Shown here piece by piece: positions 8,233-20,047 of a DNA stretch of 45,007 nucleotides. Under the pieces are notes generated by a model that did no database searches, was not told the DNA's origin, and was given only the letters and a program-made list of their open reading frames with translations. The position numbers and the translations under genes are program-made. The stretch comes from Erwinia oleae. Its GTDB lineage: Bacteria > Pseudomonadota > Gammaproteobacteria > Enterobacterales > Enterobacteriaceae. Positions within the stretch are counted from its first letter, which is position 1, and each line of letters opens with the position of its first letter. The DNA lies in NCBI RefSeq assembly GCF_000770305.1, contig NZ_JNVB01000033.1, positions 1-45,007 on the forward strand. Direction: 5' to 3'.

Positions 8233-9582
8233 TCAGCGCGCGTTGCGCTGTCGCGCCTCCAGTTTTCTTTGCCGCCAGCTGAGCAGGGGCGTTACCGAAA
8301 TGCCGTGCACGATAACGCTGGCGACGATCAGCGTAAACGCAACGTTAGCCATGCGCGTCATTTCATCACCCACCATGCCGTTCGTATAGGCCCAGGCAAT
8401 ATAGTTGATGCTGCCGATGCCGCGAATGCCCAACCAGCCCAGAATCAGACGCTGCTTATGCGGCGCGCCAGCGCCAGCGGTAGCGATCCACACCGACAGC
8501 GGGCGAATAACGACAAACAGCAGCGCCGCCATCAGCAGGCCCGCCGGGTCCCAGTGGTGGGCCAGCGTCACGCCCAGCACAATAATAATCGCCGCAGCAA
8601 AAATGCGCTCAACCGTATCGCCAAAGGAGAGGGCATCGCCGACCACCAGCCCGACCACGCTGGCCGGATTCGCTTCGCCCTCACCGTGACGAATATGCGG
8701 ATTAACCATGACTTCGGCCGGGGGGCGATTGTTGCTGTCGGTGAAATCATCTGCCGGCTGGCGATTAGTCACCCGCATCTCCGCGCGGCGCAGCCCTACG
8801 CCCGCGGCGAAGGCGGCCAGAAAACCAGAGGCGTCCAGCGACTGCGCCAGCGCGTAGCTCAGGGCGATCAGCGCCAGCGCCAGAAAGTCATTGGGCGCCA
8901 CGTCCTGATGAGTGTGGCGTAAATGCGTGGCAAACTGGCCGACGAAGCGTCCCAGTAAAAAACCAATGCCCGTTCCGCCGGCAATCGCCCACAGCACATC
9001 GACTAACGCCCAGTGGCCCAGCGCAGGCAGCGACAGATCGCTGCCTGCCGACAGCCAGAGCGCCGCCAGCATCAGCAGCGGCAACGCGCTGCCGTCATTC
9101 ATGCCTGCTTCGCTGGAGAGCGATACGCGCAGATCGTCGTCGTCGCGCGCGTCGTTAACGGAGATCAGGCTCGCCAGCACCGGATCGGTCGGCGCCACAA
9201 TGGCGCCAAAGGCCAGCGATATTGGCCAGGAGAAGTGGATGAGATAGTGCGCGGCCAGCGTCACGCCGCCCACCGTCAGCAGCATGCCCGGAAAGGCGAG
9301 CCGTACGCCGATCCGCCAGCCCCGGCTTCGCAGCGGTAGTCGTAGTTTGAGGCCGGTAATAAACAGCGAGGCGGCCATGGCAATTTCGGTCAGATTTTTT
9401 GACAGTTCGGCATGGGCGGCGATATCAATACGCAGCAGATCCAGAATCCACGGGCCACAAATAATACCGGCCAACAGATAAAGAGCGAAGGTGGTTATCG
9501 GGCCACGATTGATCCAGCCCGATGCCAGAGACATAAGTAATAACAGCCCGCCCGTTGCGGCCGTCCAGCCAAGAAAACCCAT
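8233..9582 (-). CDS. CPA1-family cation/proton antiporter
   Basis: This 449-aa inner-membrane antiporter has about twelve membrane segments. The CPA1 signature appears as APTDPVLAS (130-138), with the Asp expected for ion exchange, and SSEAGMNDG (156-164), matching the NhaP-type E(S/A)xxNDG motif. A polar insertion near residues 290-310 is likely a cytoplasmic loop. The ATG is preceded by GAGGAG. It exports Na+ or K+ for H+ by family knowledge; specificity is not determined. It is transcribed away from hemB, with an 8-3-8 palindrome in the shared upstream region. Confidence 0.88.
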   Translation of the reverse strand: MGFLGWTAATGGLLLLMSLASGWINRGPITTFALYLLAGIICGPWILDLLRIDIAAHAELSKNLTEIAMAASLFITGLKLRLPLRSRGWRIGVRLAFPGMLLTVGGVTLAAHYLIHFSWPISLAFGAIVAPTDPVLASLISVNDARDDDDLRVSLSSEAGMNDGSALPLLMLAALWLSAGSDLSLPALGHWALVDVLWAIAGGTGIGFLLGRFVGQFATHLRHTHQDVAPNDFLALALIALSYALAQSLDASGFLAAFAAGVGLRRAEMRVTNRQPADDFTDSNNRPPAEVMVNPHIRHGEGEANPASVVGLVVGDALSFGDTVERIFAAAIIIVLGVTLAHHWDPAGLLMAALLFVVIRPLSVWIATAGAGAPHKQRLILGWLGIRGIGSINYIAWAYTNGMVGDEMTRMANVAFTLIVASVIVHGISVTPLLSWRQRKLEARQRNAR

Positions 9583-9651
9583 TGCGACTCCTCTGTAATA
9601 ATCAGTACATTAAGTATGGACGGTAATGGGTAAGGCCACCGAATATCTGTC

Positions 9652-9670
9652 TGGTCAATTATATTGACCA
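9652..9670. promoter_or_regulatory. Perfect inverted repeat between the antiporter gene and hemB
   Basis: TGGTCAAT and ATTGACCA flank a 3-base centre in the 200-bp divergent intergenic region. The form suits a dimeric repressor or activator site. No family is assigned. Confidence 0.45.
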
Positions 9671-9782
9671 TTCTGTGCGTCCCATGTCGGCAACGATTGT
9701 CACAAGAGGCACAGAGGTATAGTGTTAACCATTCCGTTTTTCCTGCCGCATCAGCGGTAATAACCGTTAATTCGAGGTTGTT

Positions 9783-10760
9783 TTGTCCAGCTATTCGCTT
9801 ATTCAACGCCCAAGGCGTTTACGCCAGTCGCCTTCACTCCGCTCTCTTTTTCAGGAAACGTCCCTCAGTATCAACGATCTGGCGCTGCCCATTTTCGTTG
9901 AGGAAGACCTTGATGATTACAAAGCGATTCAGGCGATGCCCGGTGTGATGCGCATTCCAGAAAAACGCCTGGCGTTTGAAATTGAGCGTATCGCCAGGGC
10001 GGGTATCCGTTCGGTCATGACTTTCGGTATCTCTCACCATACCGACGCGGACGGCAGCGACACCTGGCAGGATAACGGGCTGGTTTCCCGTATGTCGCGT
10101 ATTTGTAAGGATACGGTGCCGGAAATGATCGTGATGTCCGATACCTGTTTCTGTGAATATACCTCGCACGGTCACTGCGGCGTACTGCATGGCGACGTGG
10201 TGGATAATGACGCCACGCTGGCTAACCTTGGCCGTCAGGCCGTCGCCGCCGCGCGGGCGGGCGCCGACTTTATCGCGCCTTCCGCCGCTATGGACGGTCA
10301 GGTGGCGGCCATTCGCCGGGCGCTGGACGAGGCGGGTTTTACCGATACGGCGATCATGTCTTACTCCACCAAGTTTGCTTCTTCTTTCTATGGGCCGTTC
10401 CGCGAGGCGGCGGGCACTTCGCTGAAAGGCGATCGCAAAACGTACCAGATGAACCCGATGAACCGTCGCGAGGCGATCCGTGAATCGCTGATCGATCAGG
10501 GGGAGGGCGCGGATGCGCTGATGGTTAAACCGGCAGGTGCCTATCTGGATATCATTCGTGACGTGCGCGAGCGTACCGAACTGCCGCTGGCGGCCTATCA
10601 GGTGAGCGGCGAGTACGCGATGATTAAATTTGCTGCGCAGGCCGGCGCCGTCAGCGAGCGTGACGTCGTTCTGGAGAGCCTGGGGGCGATCAAACGGGCC
10701 GGTGCCGATCTGATTTTCAGCTACTTCGCGCTGGATCTGGCCGAAAAAAATCTGCTGTAG
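9783..10760 (+). CDS. hemB: Delta-aminolevulinic acid dehydratase (porphobilinogen synthase)
   Basis: This 325-aa cytosolic enzyme condenses two 5-aminolevulinate molecules to porphobilinogen in haem synthesis. The zinc site [13 protein letters not shown] has Cys122, Cys124 and Cys132. The two Schiff-base lysines are in STKFASSF (Lys197) and MVKPAGAY (Lys249). The N-terminus ([10 protein letters not shown]) matches E. coli HemB two residues later. The start appears to be TTG with GAGG five bases upstream, since no ATG or GTG is near. It converges with umuC with a 15-base gap. In E. coli hemB also lies in the same general chromosomal region as phoA, but not in this arrangement. Confidence 0.96.
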   Translation: MSSYSLIQRPRRLRQSPSLRSLFQETSLSINDLALPIFVEEDLDDYKAIQAMPGVMRIPEKRLAFEIERIARAGIRSVMTFGISHHTDADGSDTWQDNGLVSRMSRICKDTVPEMIVMSDTCFCEYTSHGHCGVLHGDVVDNDATLANLGRQAVAAARAGADFIAPSAAMDGQVAAIRRALDEAGFTDTAIMSYSTKFASSFYGPFREAAGTSLKGDRKTYQMNPMNRREAIRESLIDQGEGADALMVKPAGAYLDIIRDVRERTELPLAAYQVSGEYAMIKFAAQAGAVSERDVVLESLGAIKRAGADLIFSYFALDLAEKNLL

Positions 10761-10775
10761 ATGTTCAGCCTTTCG

Positions 10776-12041
10776 CTATGTCACCCTGGGTAAATCTTCA
10801 TAGCGAGTCGTCCACGCGGGCGAGAGCATCTCCCGCTTCATCGCCCAGCTTTTTTGAATGCCCTGTCCGGCAAACCAGATTTTTGCATTGCCGGACTTGT
10901 TCAGACCATCAACCACCGCCATCAGCGCCGCGCTGTTGGCGCGCGGCTGGTGTTCATCAAACAGATTAAGCTGCACCACGCCCTGACTGTAAAAATCGCC
11001 CAACATCACGCCGGCTTTCATATAGCGATGACCTTCCACCCAGATACGATCCAGCGCCTCGATGGCGAGGCGAAGAATGTCGCGCGTATCGTTAGAAGGC
11101 ATCATCAGCCGACCGCCGGCCTGATTGTTATAGAAGGCTTCGCTTTCGTTGCCGTGCGGGCTGGTACGGATAAATACGCTGACGAAGCGGCAAAACTGGT
11201 GCTCAAGACGCAGCTTCTCCGCCGCGCGCTCGGCGTAGGCGCAGACCGCCTGGTGCATATCGCCATACTGCGTAATGCGATGACCAAAAGATCGGCTACA
11301 GACGATCTGCTGTTTGGTGGGGGGATACTCTTCCATTTCAAGGCATGTCTCGCCGCCTAACTCGCGGGCGGTTCTTTCCAGCACAACGTTAAAATGTTTA
11401 CGGATAACCCAGCTCGAACAGTCGGCCAGGTGGAGTGCAGTTTCGATGCCCAGCAGATTCAGCCTCTTGCTGATGCGACGCCCGACGCCCCAGATTTCTT
11501 CCACGGGCGTCAGCGCCAGAAGCTTGCGCTGACGTTCCGGCCGGGACAGCACGACCACGCCCTGCGTTTGCGACCATTTCTTTGCGGCATGATTGGCGAG
11601 TTTGGCGAGCGTTTTGGTTGGCGCGATACCGACGCCCACCGTCAATCCGGTGTACTGGAGAATTTTCTGACGAATTTCACGACCATATTCTTCAAGCGCG
11701 GCATCTCCCCGAATACCGGAGAGGTCTATGAAGGCTTCATCAATGGAATATATTTCCAGTCGCGTGGTCATCTCATCCAGAATAGTCATGACGCGATGGC
11801 TCATGTCGGCGTAAAGCGTGTAATTGGAGCTAAAAACCTGAACCTGCTGGCGCCGTAGCTGCTCTTTAATTTTAAAATAGGGCGCGGCCATAGGAATGCC
11901 CAGCGCTTTGGCCTCTGCGGAGCGCGAAATAATGCAACCGTCGTTGTTGGAAACGACAACAATGGGTTTTCCCCATAAATCAGGGCGGAAAACCGTTTCG
12001 CAGGAGGTATAAAAACTGTTTACGTCAATCAGCGCAAACAT
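10776..12041 (-). CDS. umuC: DNA polymerase V catalytic subunit UmuC
   Basis: This 421-aa Y-family translesion polymerase, with two cleaved UmuD' subunits, makes Pol V for SOS mutagenesis. Metal ligands are intact: Asp6 in ALIDVNSF, and Asp101/Glu102 in SIDEAF. A helix-hairpin-helix-like segment follows (VEEIWGVGRR), then the little-finger domain and a C-terminal region with a beta-clamp-type QLNLF motif at about residue 358. It starts two bases after the umuD stop, so the two are coupled and share the LexA-regulated promoter. Length is nearly the E. coli value (422). Confidence 0.97.
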   Translation of the reverse strand: MFALIDVNSFYTSCETVFRPDLWGKPIVVVSNNDGCIISRSAEAKALGIPMAAPYFKIKEQLRRQQVQVFSSNYTLYADMSHRVMTILDEMTTRLEIYSIDEAFIDLSGIRGDAALEEYGREIRQKILQYTGLTVGVGIAPTKTLAKLANHAAKKWSQTQGVVVLSRPERQRKLLALTPVEEIWGVGRRISKRLNLLGIETALHLADCSSWVIRKHFNVVLERTARELGGETCLEMEEYPPTKQQIVCSRSFGHRITQYGDMHQAVCAYAERAAEKLRLEHQFCRFVSVFIRTSPHGNESEAFYNNQAGGRLMMPSNDTRDILRLAIEALDRIWVEGHRYMKAGVMLGDFYSQGVVQLNLFDEHQPRANSAALMAVVDGLNKSGNAKIWFAGQGIQKSWAMKREMLSPAWTTRYEDLPRVT

Positions 12042-12043
12042 AA

Positions 12044-12463
12044 TTATCTGTTCGATTTTAACGTAAAGGTGACCACGCCAAAAATAACCAGCTCTTCCTC
12101 GTTGTGAAATGAAATCGGCTGATAATTAACGTTATGCGGTATCAGTTGCAGAAAAGGGCGGGTGCGCAGCTCTTTAACGGTAAACTCTCCTGCTACCGCC
12201 GCCACGACGATATCGCCATGCGTGGCGGAAAGCGAACGATCCACCACCAGCAGGTCGCCATCGCCGATGCCAGCGCCGCTCATTGAGTCGCCGCTGACCT
12301 TAACGAAATAGGTTGCGCTGGGATGTTTAATGACCAGTTTATTGAGATCCAGCCTCTCCTCAACGTAATCCTGAGCCGGACTGGGAAAGCCACAGGCAAC
12401 GCGCTCGACGAAAAGGGGCAACGATAACGCTTCGTATATCACTGCCGGACGGGAGAGGTTCAT
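12044..12463 (-). CDS. umuD: SOS mutagenesis protein UmuD (S24 self-cleaving)
   Basis: At 139 residues this is the same length as E. coli UmuD. The cleavage site Cys24-Gly25 (VACGFPSP), catalytic Ser60 (SGDSM) and Lys97 (FTVKEL) are all in place. RecA-stimulated self-cleavage should give UmuD', the Pol V subunit. I chose the ATG at 12463, since the in-frame extension upstream would cross the LexA box. The gene is first in the umuDC operon. Confidence 0.96.
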   Translation of the reverse strand: MNLSRPAVIYEALSLPLFVERVACGFPSPAQDYVEERLDLNKLVIKHPSATYFVKVSGDSMSGAGIGDGDLLVVDRSLSATHGDIVVAAVAGEFTVKELRTRPFLQLIPHNVNYQPISFHNEEELVIFGVVTFTLKSNR

Positions 12464-12487
12464 GGTTGAGGATTCCTGAAAAAGTTG

Positions 12488-12503
12488 CTGTATGTATATA
12501 CAG
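12488..12503 (-). promoter_or_regulatory. LexA (SOS) box upstream of umuDC
   Basis: CTGTATGTATATACAG fits the LexA operator form CTG-N10-CAG with an alternating TA core. It lies 25 bp before the umuD start codon, where repression would block the promoter. Confidence 0.92.
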
Positions 12504-13518
12504 TATCCGCAAGTTGCGTGAACGATCAAGCCATCTCGTGGAAATTTCTTGAAACTGCCTGAGACAAAAGGAAATTTAAAAAGCGGCGTGCGGCCTTATC
12601 TTATAAACGCGCCGGGTTGCCTGCTCAATGCCCTTATCCTGCATAACGCATGACAGCCGCTATTTTACACATGCCAGAGAATGACACTGCGGAAACAGGC
12701 TTTTCACTACACACGCAGCGATCAGCAGAGCAAACCCGGCCCGGCTATGGGGCTGTCGCATCGTCGGAAGACGCAAAATTAATTCGTTTATTAATAAAAT
12801 AATAATGGCATTTATCTCCACGCAGAGAGCTACTTAAAACGTGGATGATCTGCGCGCGGCGCCGATGCTCGCTTGCTGGCGATAAATCCAATTTCACTAT
12901 ACCTTTCTCCATTATTATTCACAATTCCGCTAAGTTTTCTAATCAAAATAGAATACCAACCAGAAATACAAGCGCAATAATACGTCAACTATTTTGACAA
13001 CGAACAGCATAAATGCACTCCTCCTGTCCGCTTTGCATCGTATATAGCTTACACAGAACATCCCATCCTGATCGGCCAGACCGACCGCTGTTTAACGGAT
13101 TAATGGCTTAACGTAAGATATTTATCACGATGATGTTTTAATAAAACGATTAAGGTTGTTTTAATGCCAGTGGCGACGTTATAAACGAGGAGCGCCAGTG
13201 TAAGCTGGCTGAATTCGCGCTGGCTTTCAGATGAAAGTTTTGTGTGAAATTAAAATAAAGAATAAAATCTTTATGACATTATGTATGTGTTTCTCTCTTT
13301 CAAAAGAAAGGGTTGTTGCTGAAGTGTTATCGCAAGCAAGAAGTTAGCAGGAAAGACAGTCAGATAGGTTGTTTTTTAAGTACTGAGGCGAATATTCTTT
13401 TGATGATTTACCGCTGCGCTTATTTCATTCATTTTTTCGCAACAGAAGATATTATAGCAGCTCGCCGAAATCAGCGATTGAGAGAGAGTTCATATTTATC
13501 CGGTTAACGAGGAAGTGT
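12504..13518. other. About 1 kb intergenic region without a supported gene
   Basis: The segment between the umuDC operator and the winged-helix regulator is AT-rich, notably at 12780-13000 and 13090-13300. I see no open frame with a ribosome site and a protein-like translation. Short frames near 13013 and 13313 look random. It probably contains the long upstream region of the downstream regulator. Confidence 0.55.
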
Positions 13519-13911
13519 ATGGAAAAAGTGCTCATTGGATATTATATAGGAAATAATGTTCAGTTGGACATTTCATGTAAGAAACTGATTAGCTTTGACG
13601 CAAAAAAAAGAGCGGTGCGCTACTATGTTCTCCGTGAAACCATGTTAAGGCTGTTCCTTTATCTGCTACAGAATGCCAATGGGAAAATCATTACCAGTGA
13701 AGAGTTACTGTATAATGTATGGGATCTTCATGGTTTAAAATCCTCCAGCCAACGACTATGGCAGGTTATGCAGGCATTAAAATTCCGCCTGGCTTCCCTT
13801 GGCGTCGATCACGATTTTATTATGCGAATCGAAACGTTCGAAATGAAAGGGCATATTTTGAAACCGGACATGATCAGACCGTACTATTTCACCGTAAACA
13901 AAAACAGTTAG
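13519..13911 (+). CDS. Winged-helix (OmpR/PhoB or CadC-type) DNA-binding regulator, no receiver domain
   Basis: This 130-aa protein is essentially one C-terminal-type winged-helix domain. Residues about 35-100 run from LRETMLRLFLYLLQNANG through ITSEELLYNVWD to SSQRLWQVMQALKFRLASLG, the order of helices seen in Trans_reg_C proteins such as the cytoplasmic part of CadC or ToxR. There is no receiver domain or membrane anchor. The ATG follows GAGG at 13510-13513. Codons are AT-rich compared with otsBA and the flagellar genes. Two small membrane or exported ORFs follow on the same strand; targets are unknown. Confidence 0.75.
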   Translation: MEKVLIGYYIGNNVQLDISCKKLISFDAKKRAVRYYVLRETMLRLFLYLLQNANGKIITSEELLYNVWDLHGLKSSSQRLWQVMQALKFRLASLGVDHDFIMRIETFEMKGHILKPDMIRPYYFTVNKNS

Positions 13912-14066
13912 ATCGCACAATCAGGTAGAGTGCAACCAAATCAGAGCCTGTTTTTTTTCTGCCTCTTTTATCGGTTTTTACGCGCTGCCGAAAAAATGGC
14001 TGTGAATATGAAAAGAAAGATTTAGCGTCATTTATCATCACTATTCACTGGAAACAGGGGAGACAA

Positions 14067-14168
14067 ATGTATAACTTTTTACTTTTTTTGAGCGTTATTA
14101 CCTGTTTAATCCTGACCCAAAAAAACCTCGTAGCAAAAATATGGATATTAATATTTAATCCGGCGTGA
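14067..14168 (+). CDS. Putative 33-aa single-span membrane peptide
   Basis: The frame starts ATG with GGGGAG eight bases upstream and encodes a 33-residue peptide. Residues about 3-18 (NFLLFLSVITCLILTQ) are strongly hydrophobic, followed by a lysine-bearing turn and a second short hydrophobic stretch ending FNPA. It lies between the winged-helix regulator and a secreted protein. No homologue is recognised. The ribosome site and membrane-like composition support it, but AT-rich DNA can produce such frames by chance. Confidence 0.45.
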   Translation: MYNFLLFLSVITCLILTQKNLVAKIWILIFNPA

Positions 14169-14229
14169 CGGGTCACAGAACCCCGCTACGGTAAAGATGT
14201 TATCCGCACTGTTTACTTCAGGGAAAAAA

Positions 14230-14532
14230 ATGCATAAAGGAATTGTGCTACTTGTCGCCGCCTCTGTTTGCCTGGCATTCTCAGCCAGCGCCACTCATCA
14301 TACGGACTGTCCGGGCAGGACTGCGCCTGTCCGGCACCCGACAGCTCCGGCGGTTATTGCCAGACCGGCAGGCACGCTGCCATCATCTGCCGCGCGTGTA
14401 GCCTGTTCGCAGCGCGCGCCGCTTACCCGCCTTAATGCTTACCTTGATGAAAAGGAAAAGAAACTCGCTGAACGTCAGAAAGCCAGGATAACACCGGCAA
14501 AGCGCCCTCTGTTTGAACCGGCGAATAAGTAA
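14230..14532 (+). CDS. Small exported protein of unknown function
   Basis: This 100-aa product begins with a clear Sec signal peptide (MHKGIVLLVAASVCLAFSASA, cleavage expected near residue 21). A Pro/Ala/Arg-rich segment follows and then a charged helical C-terminus containing LDEKEKKLAERQ. The mature part has two cysteines that could pair in the periplasm. The ATG at 14230 is chosen because it places the signal sequence at the N-terminus; an in-frame start 11 codons upstream would bury it. No family is recognised. Confidence 0.65.
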   Translation: MHKGIVLLVAASVCLAFSASATHHTDCPGRTAPVRHPTAPAVIARPAGTLPSSAARVACSQRAPLTRLNAYLDEKEKKLAERQKARITPAKRPLFEPANK

Positions 14533-17159
<2,627 letters not shown>

Positions 17160-17191
17160 CTTTTAGCAAAATTCAGGCCAACTTTGACAAA

Positions 17192-17218
17192 GGGCGATCG
17201 TGGATCGCCCTTTTTTTT
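17192..17218 (+). terminator. otsBA terminator
   Basis: GGGCGATC and GATCGCCC form an 8-bp stem with a 3-nt loop, followed by eight Ts, 32 bases after the otsA stop. Confidence 0.9.
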
Positions 17219-18096
17219 ATCATTTCATTGGCTCTTTATGAGGATAAATCCATCAAAAAGGGCCAAAAAAAATAAAAAAACCACAAAAAACCATTTTTGA
17301 CTGAAGAAAATCGCGGCCAGGCCGATAATTACCGGTCAAATTCAAAAAACCAATAAAAACATTCACATCTTTAATGTGGATACATGTTGCAATTTTGTTC
17401 TTAACGAAACACTCCCCCGCCTGTCCTTACAAAAGCTTTTCACTTCATGAAAAAAATCTGCGTTATGTCACATTTTTATCATCGTTACCTTGCAATACCA
17501 TTACAGATGGTAACGTTCATAACATCTTGCCTTCAGGGTATTCAATGATAGTTTATGCTGAATTTTTGATATATTTTCAGGTAAATATGCTAATTTTTAT
17601 CTTTTTTTTGTTTTTTTATCTATCAATCGCCCGATAAGAGACCTTTTTTAGAGGGTAAAGCGTCATGAATGTAAAATTTTAACAAAAAAAGGGCCTGATT
17701 GATTAGTTAGTGAACTAACCAACAGCGTGTCTGAAGGGTTTTTTTAAAGAAAATGCCAAAAAAGTGTGATGTAGATCACACTTTATCTAAAATTGCGCTT
17801 GGCTCTCGTTGTATGTCGAAATAAGAGCGATTAGAGTTGCCTTGTTTTCGGAATTGTCCTAAAACTTTCTTAAAGCGATTCGGAAAACGTCACGGAAGAA
17901 ACACGGTTTTCAGGAGCAGCACCTGGCAAAATGAGTAATGACTACTTTCTGGATGCACCTCTGGGGTGTTGATAGCTTCGTGAACGTTTGGCGTTAGCCA
18001 CTAAATTTTTTGCCATCTTCAGATTTACAGAGCAGCAACCAAGGTAGCGGCGCAATCCGCAAACGTTTAAGTCGTGTTAGTCGGGATGGATAAAAA
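17219..18096 (+). promoter_or_regulatory. Long flhDC upstream regulatory region
   Basis: About 880 bp of AT-rich DNA precedes flhD, as expected for the heavily regulated flagellar master operon. Only the CRP site is assigned with confidence. A short inverted repeat TTAGTT-N4-AACTAA lies at 17705-17720. The part after the CRP site (about 17800-18096) should hold the promoter and a long leader carrying GGA motifs that CsrA could bind. No protein gene is supported here. Confidence 0.7.
17765..17780. promoter_or_regulatory. CRP-cAMP site upstream of flhDC
   Basis: TGTGATGTAGATCACA is a perfect TGTGA-N6-TCACA operator. It explains catabolite control of motility, known for flhDC in E. coli and Salmonella. 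Confidence 0.92.
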
Positions 18097-18450
18097 ATGG
18101 GTACATCAGAATTACTCAAACACATTTATGATATTAACCTGTCATATTTACTGCTTGCTCAGCGTCTTATTAACCAGGAAAAAGCATCAGCAATGTTTCG
18201 CCTTGGCATAGATGAGCCCATGGCTGACGCCTTATCGCAGTTGACGCTGCCTGAAATGGTTAAGCTGGCGGAAACAAATCAGCTGGTTTGCCAGTTCCGT
18301 TTTAACGATCATAAAACCATTACTCGCTTAACACAGGAATCTCGCGTTGAGGATTTACAACAAATCCACACCGGCATTCTGTTATCAAGCCGCTTATTAC
18401 GTAATGCATCCGGCAAGGTTGACGAAATAGCTAAAAAGAGAGCGAGCTGA
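18097..18450 (+). CDS. flhD: Flagellar master regulator subunit FlhD
   Basis: This 117-aa helical protein forms the FlhD4C2 activator of class 2 flagellar promoters. It matches E. coli FlhD from [20 protein letters not shown] through [11 protein letters not shown], and the C-terminal tail diverges. The ATG is preceded by a GGA-containing purine tract. The stop overlaps the flhC start by one base (TGATG). The upstream region carries a CRP site. Confidence 0.97.
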   Translation: MGTSELLKHIYDINLSYLLLAQRLINQEKASAMFRLGIDEPMADALSQLTLPEMVKLAETNQLVCQFRFNDHKTITRLTQESRVEDLQQIHTGILLSSRLLRNASGKVDEIAKKRAS

Positions 18451-19028
18451 TGAGCGAAAAAAGTATTGTCCAGGAAGCGCGCGATATTCAGCTGGCGATG
18501 GAATTAATTACGCTTGGCGCGCGTCTGCAAATGTTAGAAAGCGAAACTCAACTGAGCCGCGGGCGCTTAATTAAGCTTTATAAAGAACTGCGCGGCAGCC
18601 CGCCGCCAAAAGGTATGCTGCCTTTTTCAACCGACTGGTTCATGACATGGGAACAGAACATTCATGCCTCTATGTTCTGTAACGCCTGGCAGTTTTTGCT
18701 GAAAAGCGGCCTGAGTAAAGGCGTGGATGCTGTCATTAAGGCCTATCGTCTTTATCTGGAACAGTGTCCGCAACAGGACGAGGGCCCGCTGTTGGCGCTG
18801 ACCCGCGCCTGGACCCTGGTCCGGTTCGTTGAGAGCGGAATGCTGGAGCTGTCCGACTGCAAATGCTGCGGCGGAAGCTTTATCAACCATGCACATCAGC
18901 CGGTTGGCAGCTTTGCGTGTAGCTTGTGCCAGCCGCCATCAAGAGCGGTAAAAAGACGTAAACTTTCGGTGGAATCTGCCGATAACATTTCACAACTGCT
19001 GGATGAACCTATTAAACAAGCCGTTTAA
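18450..19028 (+). CDS. flhC: Flagellar master regulator subunit FlhC
   Basis: This 192-aa DNA-binding partner of FlhD has zinc-site cysteines Cys137, Cys140, Cys157 and Cys160 (DCKCCGG and FACSLC), at the E. coli numbers. It is translationally coupled to flhD. A perfect sigma-28 promoter is embedded in codons near the 3' end (18959-18985) and would drive motA. A terminator follows the gene. Confidence 0.97.
   Translation: MSEKSIVQEARDIQLAMELITLGARLQMLESETQLSRGRLIKLYKELRGSPPPKGMLPFSTDWFMTWEQNIHASMFCNAWQFLLKSGLSKGVDAVIKAYRLYLEQCPQQDEGPLLALTRAWTLVRFVESGMLELSDCKCCGGSFINHAHQPVGSFACSLCQPPSRAVKRRKLSVESADNISQLLDEPIKQAV
18959..18985 (+). promoter_or_regulatory. Sigma-28 (FliA) promoter inside flhC for motAB-cheAW
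   Basis: TAAA (18959-18962) and GCCGATAA (18978-18985) are separated by exactly 15 bp, a perfect FliA promoter. Its position inside flhC matches the known enteric motA promoter. Confidence 0.88.
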
Positions 19029-19054
19029 TCAAGTTCGCCACGTGGAATGAATCC

Positions 19055-19085
19055 AGCAGCGGTTAATACCGCTGCTTTTTTTTTG
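19055..19085 (+). terminator. Intrinsic terminator after flhC
   Basis: AGCAGCGGT and ACCGCTGCT form a perfect 9-bp stem with loop TAAT, then a run of nine Ts. It should end the flhDC transcript. It also lies downstream of the sigma-28 start for motA. Confidence 0.88.
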
Positions 19086-19159
19086 CCCGTAGCGAATAAA
19101 GAAAATGTAAAACGCAGGTTTATCTTTCACCCACACGTCACCAGACGTAAGGATTGATT

Positions 19160-20047
19160 GTGTTAATTATTTTGGGCTACATCCTGGTACTTGGGTCAGT
19201 GTTAGGCGGCTTTGCGATGGTAGGCGGCCACCTTGGCGCACTTTATCAACCGTCTGAATTATTAATTATCGGCGGGGCCGGTATTGGCGCATTTATTGTA
19301 GGAAATAACGGGAAAGCGATTAAAGCCACAATGAAAGCGCTACCGCTTTTAATGCGCGGCTCAAAATATAATAAAGCCGTCTATATGGATTTGATGGCGC
19401 TGCTTTATCGCCTGATGGCAAAGTCGCGCCAGCAGGGCATGCTGTCGCTGGAAAGAGATATTGATAATCCGCAGGAGAGCGAAATTTTTTCTAATTACCC
19501 ACGCATCCTTGCCGATAAAAGATTAGTGGACTTCATTACCGACTATTTGCGTCTGATGGTCAGCGGCAATATGAACGCTTTTGAAATAGAAGCGCTGATG
19601 GACGAAGAAATTGAAACCTATGAGCACGAATGCGAAGTGCCTGCCACGGCGTTTCAAACCGTCGGCGATTCGCTGCCCGCATTCGGTATTGTTGCTGCGG
19701 TAATGGGCGTGGTGCACACGCTGGCGTCGGCAGACAGGCCGGCAGCCGAGCTGGGTGCGCTGATCGCTCATGCGATGGTCGGAACATTTTTAGGCATCCT
19801 GCTGGCCTACGGTTTTGTTTCACCGCTGGCAGGCGTGCTGCGACAGAAATGCGCAGAGTCCACCAAAATGATGCAGTGCATCAAAGTGACGCTGCTTTCC
19901 AGCCTGAATGGCTACGCGCCGCAGATCGCGGTGGAGTTTGGTCGCAAGACGCTCTATTCCACCGACAGGCCGTCGTTCACCGAGCTGGAGGAGCACGTAC
20001 GTAACGCGAAATCACCAGCGAAACAGACATCGGACCAGGACGCATGA
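19160..20047 (+). CDS. motA: Flagellar stator protein MotA
   Basis: This 295-aa inner-membrane protein has four membrane segments and forms the proton-conducting stator with MotB. Arg90 and Glu98, which contact the rotor, and Pro173 and Pro222, needed for proton coupling, sit at the E. coli positions. The GTG at 19160 (AAGGA, 6-nt spacer) gives [12 protein letters not shown], matching E. coli; an upstream TTG would overlap the ribosome site. It overlaps motB by 4 nt. Confidence 0.97.
   Translation: MLIILGYILVLGSVLGGFAMVGGHLGALYQPSELLIIGGAGIGAFIVGNNGKAIKATMKALPLLMRGSKYNKAVYMDLMALLYRLMAKSRQQGMLSLERDIDNPQESEIFSNYPRILADKRLVDFITDYLRLMVSGNMNAFEIEALMDEEIETYEHECEVPATAFQTVGDSLPAFGIVAAVMGVVHTLASADRPAAELGALIAHAMVGTFLGILLAYGFVSPLAGVLRQKCAESTKMMQCIKVTLLSSLNGYAPQIAVEFGRKTLYSTDRPSFTELEEHVRNAKSPAKQTSDQDA

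Noticed and set aside
8221-8922. 233-aa plus-strand frame
   Set aside because: It is the antisense shadow of the CPA1 antiporter, with a His/Arg/Gln-rich translation typical of GC-rich complement frames.
13313-13507. 64-aa plus-strand frame before the winged-helix regulator
   Set aside because: It has a TTG start without a convincing ribosome site, a random-looking translation, and lies in the regulator's upstream DNA.
17374-17637. 87-aa frame upstream of flhDC
   Set aside because: It is Phe/Leu/Ile-rich because the DNA is AT-rich, has no ribosome site, and sits within a known type of control region.
17850-17875. RcsB-type box in the flhDC leader
   Set aside because: The sequence TCCTAAAACTTTCTTA matches only about half of the E. 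coli flhDC RcsB box, too weak to call.
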